Below, piece after piece: positions 60,572 to 64,000 of a DNA stretch of 64,000 nucleotides. Numbering within the stretch: position 1 is the first letter of the stretch; every line of letters starts with the position of its first letter. Origin of the DNA: Roseateles oligotrophus (GTDB lineage Bacteria; Pseudomonadota; Gammaproteobacteria; Burkholderiales; Burkholderiaceae_C); assembly GCF_025717515.1 (NCBI RefSeq), contig NZ_JAJIRN010000004.1, forward strand, positions 186,001 to 250,000, in the 5' to 3' direction. The notes beneath the pieces are model-generated. The model was not told the DNA's origin. It did no database searches and saw only the letters and a program-made list of their open reading frames with translations. The translations under genes and the position numbers were made by a program.

Positions 60572-61630
60572 TCAGAGCAGCTTCCAGCTCAAGGTCTCGC
60601 CGCCACGCAGCGGCTTCAGCTGCGCCTCGCCAAAAGGCACGGCGCTTGGCAGCGTCCAGTCCTGCTTGCGCAAGGTGACCCGCTCGGTATTGCGCGGCAG
60701 GCCGTAAAAATCAGCGCCGTTGAAGCTGGCAAAAGCCTCCAGTTTGTCCAGCGCGCCCATCGCCTCGAAGGCCTCGGCATACAGCTCCATCGCCGAAGCT
60801 GCGGTGAAGCAACCGGCACCGCAGACCGAGTTCTCCTTCATCTGCGAAGCATGCGGCGCGCTGTCGGTGCCGAGGAAGAACTTGGGGCTGCCCGAGGTGG
60901 CGGCCTTGATCAAGGCCTGGCGATGGATCTCGCGCTTCAAGACCGGCAGGCAGTAGTAATGCGGGCGCAGGCCGCCGGTGAAGATGGCGTTGCGGTTGTA
61001 GAGCAGGTGTTGCGGCGTCAGGGTCGCAGCGGTGAAGGCATCGGCGCCGGCCACAAATTGCGCGGCCTCCAAGGTGGTGATGTGTTCGAACACCACCTTC
61101 AGCTCGGGCATATCGCGGCGCAGCGGCTGCATCACGCGGTCGATAAAAACCGCCTCGCGGTCGAACACATCGATGTCGGGGTCGGTGACCTCGCCATGCA
61201 CCAGCAGCAAGAGGCCTTCGCGCTGCATCGCTTCCAGCGTCTTGTAGGTCTTGCGGATGTCGGTGACGCCGGCATCGCTATTGGTGGTGGCGCCGGCCGG
61301 GTAGAGCTTCAAAGCGACCACGCCGGCATCCTTGGCCCGCTTGATCTCGTCGACCGGGGTCAGGTCGGTCAGATACAACGTCATCAAGGGCTGAAAGCTC
61401 ATGCCGGCGGGCACCGCCGCCAGGATGCGTTCGCGGTAAGCCACCGCCTGCGCGGCGCTGGTCACCGGAGGCCGCAGGTTAGGCATGATGATGGCACGGC
61501 CGAACTGGCGCGCCGTGAACGGGATGACGCTTTGCATCGCCCCCTCGTCGCGCACATGCAAATGCCAGTCATCGGGGCGGGTGATGCTCAGCTCCTGGGG
61601 AGCCACGGTGGAGTTGGGTGTGTTGGCCAT
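60572..61630 (-). CDS. pyrC: PyrC, dihydroorotase
   Basis: Zinc amidohydrolase of de novo pyrimidine synthesis that interconverts carbamoyl-aspartate and dihydroorotate; 352 residues, full length. Class II features are visible: the HLH metal motif in [10 protein letters not shown], the carboxylated Lys in [15 protein letters not shown], His in LLVHGEV and VVFEHITT, and the Asp in [10 protein letters not shown]. The ATG at 61630 fits. DUF3025 follows on the same strand. Confidence 0.96.
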   Translation of the reverse strand: MANTPNSTVAPQELSITRPDDWHLHVRDEGAMQSVIPFTARQFGRAIIMPNLRPPVTSAAQAVAYRERILAAVPAGMSFQPLMTLYLTDLTPVDEIKRAKDAGVVALKLYPAGATTNSDAGVTDIRKTYKTLEAMQREGLLLLVHGEVTDPDIDVFDREAVFIDRVMQPLRRDMPELKVVFEHITTLEAAQFVAGADAFTAATLTPQHLLYNRNAIFTGGLRPHYYCLPVLKREIHRQALIKAATSGSPKFFLGTDSAPHASQMKENSVCGAGCFTAASAMELYAEAFEAMGALDKLEAFASFNGADFYGLPRNTERVTLRKQDWTLPSAVPFGEAQLKPLRGGETLSWKLL

Positions 61631-61677
61631 GGGGGGATTGTCCCAAAACTCAACGGCCAGTTTTCAGCCAGACTTAT

Positions 61678-62430
61678 TCAGGCCAAACCGCCGTTGGCGC
61701 GCAGCACTTGTCCGTTGACCCAAGCCGCCTGTGGGCCGACCAGGAAGCACACCAAGTCCGCGATATCGTCGGGCTGGCCGAGGCGCTCGAGCGGCGGCAT
61801 TTTTTCAAAGGTCTGGATCTGCTCGGGCGTCTTGCCGCTCAGAAACAAGTCGGTCGCGACCGGGCCCGGCGCCACCGCGTTCACGCTGATATTGCGGCCG
61901 CGCAACTCTTTGGCGAGCACCGGCGTCAGCGCCTCCACCGCCGCCTTGCTGGCGTTGTAGACGGCGTAGCCCGGCAGCTTCAAGGCCAGGCTGCTGCTGG
62001 AGAAATTGACGATACGCCCGCCATCATTCATGCGTCGGGCGGCTTCGCGCATGCAGTTGAAGCTGCCGCGCAGGTTGATGGCCAGGGTTTGCTCGAACAA
62101 CTGATCGCTGGTGTCGGCCAAGGGCGCCACGCCCAGGATGCCGGCATTGTTCACCAGCACATCGAGCTTGCCCAGCGCCCGCTCGGTGGCATCAAACAAG
62201 GCCCGCACCTCGGCGGCATCGGCGACATCGGCCCGGATCGCCACGGCGACATAACCCTCGGCCCGCAGCGCCACCACCAGCGCCTCGGCGTCGGCCGCCT
62301 TGTTGGCGTAGTTGACGGCGACGGCGTAGCCCGCTGCGGCCAGGCGTCTTGTGATCGCGGCGCCGATGCCGCGCGAGGCGCCGGTGACGAGGGCGACCTT
62401 ATTGACTTGCTTGGCTGCGTTGGCGCTCAT
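61678..62430 (-). CDS. SDR-family oxidoreductase
   Basis: NAD(P)H-dependent short-chain dehydrogenase/reductase of 250 residues. The cofactor motif is VTGASRGIGAAI, the structural motif LVNNAGI, the catalytic Ser in VNFSSSS, and the YxxxK pair in YAVYNASKAAVE. The segment NISVNAVAPGPVATDLF follows. The substrate is unknown. It is divergent from a LysR gene whose product probably controls it. Confidence 0.92.
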   Translation of the reverse strand: MSANAAKQVNKVALVTGASRGIGAAITRRLAAAGYAVAVNYANKAADAEALVVALRAEGYVAVAIRADVADAAEVRALFDATERALGKLDVLVNNAGILGVAPLADTSDQLFEQTLAINLRGSFNCMREAARRMNDGGRIVNFSSSSLALKLPGYAVYNASKAAVEALTPVLAKELRGRNISVNAVAPGPVATDLFLSGKTPEQIQTFEKMPPLERLGQPDDIADLVCFLVGPQAAWVNGQVLRANGGLA

Positions 62431-62446
62431 GAAATGTCCTTGTTGT

Positions 62447-62460
62447 TTCGAATGATCGAA
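62447..62460. promoter_or_regulatory. LysR-type operator candidate
   Basis: TTCGA-ATGA-TCGAA is an inverted repeat containing the T-N11-A LysR motif (T62448, A62460). It lies in the 100-base intergenic region between the divergent SDR and LysR genes, 17 bases before the SDR start. Confidence 0.55.
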
Positions 62461-62530
62461 TCATGACTGCACGAACAATAAAGATAATCATGGAAAATTC
62501 ACTAACACTATTCGACAAATCCAAACAATC

Positions 62531-63430
62531 ATGGACCGATTCGATGAAATGCGGGTGTTTGTGCGCATCGTCGAGCGGCGCAGCTTCACCCAGGCCGCCG
62601 ACGACCTGCAAATCCCTCGCGCCACCGTCAGCAATGCGATTCAAAGTCTGGAAGCCCGGCTTGGTGTGCGTCTGCTGGAGCGCACCACCCGTCAAGTCAG
62701 CCCGACGCTGGACGGCGAGGCCTATTACCAGCGCTGCTTGCGCCTGCTGGCCGATATGGAGGAGGCCGAGGACTCGTTTCGCAACAAGGCGCCCAAGGGT
62801 CTGCTGCGGGTGAACCTGCAGGGCACGCTGGCACGCAGCTTTGTGATCCCGGCGCTGCCCGCGTTTCTGGCCCTTTACCCGGACATTGAGCTGCATATTG
62901 GCGAGGGCGATCGCTTGGTCGACCTGCTGCGCGAGGGGGTGGACTGCGTGCTGCGGGCGGGTCTGCTGCAAGACTCGTCCATGGTCGGCCGCCGGGTGGC
63001 AACGCTAGAGCAGATCACCTGCGCCAGCCCGGCCTATCTCGCCGAGTTCGGCATGCCGACCAAGCTCGACGGACTGACGACCGGCCACCGTGCTGTGAAC
63101 TTCGTGTCGAGTGCCACCGGGCGGGCGCTGCCGCTGGAATTCATGCTTGACGGTGAGATGCGGACGCTCACGCTCGCGAGCCGCGTGTCGGTCAGCGGCG
63201 CCGATGCCTATGCCGCAGCGGCGCTGGCGGGTTTGGGCCTGGTGCAATTGCCGCGCTACCGGGTAGCGGCGGACTTGGCGGCTGGCCGTTTGCTGCAGGT
63301 CTTGCCCCAGTCGCCACCGCCGGTCTTGCCCGTTAGCGTGCTCTACCCGCAGAGCCGGCAACTGTCGGCCAGGGTGCGGCTGTTTGCCGACTGGCTGCAG
63401 GCACTGTTTGCGCAGGCGCTGCCCGCTTGA
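62531..63430 (+). CDS. LysR-family transcriptional regulator
   Basis: Regulator of 299 residues. The winged helix has FDEMRVFVRIVERRSFTQAA and RATVSNAIQSLEARL, with LLERTTRQVSPTLDGEAYYQ after it. The effector domain starts GLLRVNLQGTLARSFVIPAL, typical of the DsdC/CrgA-like group controlling adjacent SDR genes. It is divergent from the SDR gene with a shared palindrome between them. Confidence 0.92.
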   Translation: MDRFDEMRVFVRIVERRSFTQAADDLQIPRATVSNAIQSLEARLGVRLLERTTRQVSPTLDGEAYYQRCLRLLADMEEAEDSFRNKAPKGLLRVNLQGTLARSFVIPALPAFLALYPDIELHIGEGDRLVDLLREGVDCVLRAGLLQDSSMVGRRVATLEQITCASPAYLAEFGMPTKLDGLTTGHRAVNFVSSATGRALPLEFMLDGEMRTLTLASRVSVSGADAYAAAALAGLGLVQLPRYRVAADLAAGRLLQVLPQSPPPVLPVSVLYPQSRQLSARVRLFADWLQALFAQALPA

Positions 63431-63433
63431 TCC

Positions 63434-64000
63434 TCAGTGCTGCAGGATCTTGTCCAGGAACTCCCTGGCCCGCGCCGAGCGCTGTTCGGGTTTGCCGAAA
63501 AACTCTTCGCGCTTGCAGTCCTCGACGATCTTGCCGGCGTCCATGAAGATGACCCGGTGGCTGACCTTTTTGGCGAAACCCATTTCGTGGGTCACGCACA
63601 TCATCGTCATGCCCTCTTCGGCCAGCTTAACCATCACGTCCAGCACCTCGCCGACCATCTCGGGGTCGAGCGCGGAGGTCGGCTCGTCGAACAACATCAC
63701 GATCGGGTCCATCGACAGCGCGCGCGCGATCGCGACCCGCTGCTGCTGCCCGCCGGACAGCTGACCGGGGAATTTGTCCTTGTGTGCCGACAAGCCGACC
63801 CGATCCAGCATCTTCAGGCCGCGCACCTTGGCCTCGTCGGGCGTGCGGCCCAAGACCTTGATCTGCGCAATCGTCAGGTTCTCGGTCACGCTCAGGTGCG
63901 GGAACAACTCGAAATGCTGAAACACCATGCCGACGCGTGAGCGCAGCTTGGGCAGATTGGTCTTGGGATCGGCCAGCGAGATGCCGTCAACAATGATGTC
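63434..64000 (-). CDS. Amino-acid ABC transporter ATPase (N-terminus outside the window)
   Basis: Cytosolic ATPase of a polar amino-acid importer of the GlnQ/GltL/AotP type. The frame is open to the last base, so the Walker A motif and N-terminus are missing. Visible are [17 protein letters not shown] (Q loop), [15 protein letters not shown] (ABC signature), [14 protein letters not shown] (Walker B, D loop) and [11 protein letters not shown] (H loop). The [14 protein letters not shown] wording suggests a glutamate/aspartate-type system. Permease genes probably lie beyond the right edge. Confidence 0.93.
   Translation of the reverse strand, partial: DIIVDGISLADPKTNLPKLRSRVGMVFQHFELFPHLSVTENLTIAQIKVLGRTPDEAKVRGLKMLDRVGLSAHKDKFPGQLSGGQQQRVAIARALSMDPIVMLFDEPTSALDPEMVGEVLDVMVKLAEEGMTMMCVTHEMGFAKKVSHRVIFMDAGKIVEDCKREEFFGKPEQRSARAREFLDKILQH

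Overview
The window is high-GC bacterial DNA with dense, short-spaced genes. Gene content points to a betaproteobacterium of the order Burkholderiales, probably the Roseateles/Rubrivivax/Leptothrix group. The indicators are a Kdo hydroxylase beside glmU, a double-length UvrA, a PEP-CTERM protein, an NsrR/NnrS nitric-oxide operon, and the order folB-like / ttcA / two-component system / degP. No rRNA, tRNA, CRISPR array, phage or complete insertion sequence was seen. The window starts inside msrP and ends inside an amino-acid ABC transporter ATPase gene.

Layout. 1-1401: msrPQ, periplasmic methionine-sulfoxide repair. 1474-7399: an FAD oxidoreductase fused to a FolB-like domain, ttcA, a response regulator and histidine kinase, and a DegP-type protease. 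Four 11-bp direct repeats lie between kinase and protease, so the two-component system probably controls the protease. 7407-9784: Kdo hydroxylase and glmU (envelope). 9913-14172: a patch of small accessory genes (SRPBCC, GFA, CYTH, GNAT, DUF1801) with a broken isochorismatase gene and a probable DinB stub. 14173-21222: a LysR regulator, a RAYT transposase with a REP-like hairpin, a thioredoxin, DUF808, a YecA-like protein, an M48 lipoprotein protease and a PEP-CTERM/HAF protein. 21409-25972: an S9 peptidase, a small membrane protein and a cation/proton antiporter.

25973-31898 is loosely packed and partly decayed. It holds an amidohydrolase, a frameshifted NAD(P)-binding pseudogene, a GreA/GreB-like factor, a GNAT and a VOC protein. 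It also holds a ten-copy ATAG repeat, a SoxR-type promoter without an obvious target, and a 171-bp element with 24-bp perfect inverted repeats.

31899-43690: tandem UvrA, a response regulator, a chemoreceptor and a SWIM/SNF2 helicase. 43806-48145: a malonyl-CoA synthetase-like ligase, a Cys-rich CWC protein and a MocR regulator with overlapping ends, convergent with a BenE transporter. 48430-52629: a response regulator with an unrecognised output domain, an Nramp transporter, a universal stress protein, a DEDDh exonuclease and an EcsC protein.

52658-57334 is a six-gene leftward operon: DUF2249, NnrS, NsrR, NnrS, a DUF59 Fe-S protein and an unknown membrane protein. A good NsrR box precedes it, which marks it as a nitric-oxide response unit. 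57428-59802 pairs an FHA-domain membrane protein with a secreted or anchored serine protease. The rest is DUF3025, pyrC, an SDR divergent from a LysR regulator, and the ABC ATPase.

All functional calls come from reading motifs and family resemblance by eye. No database search or structure prediction was run.
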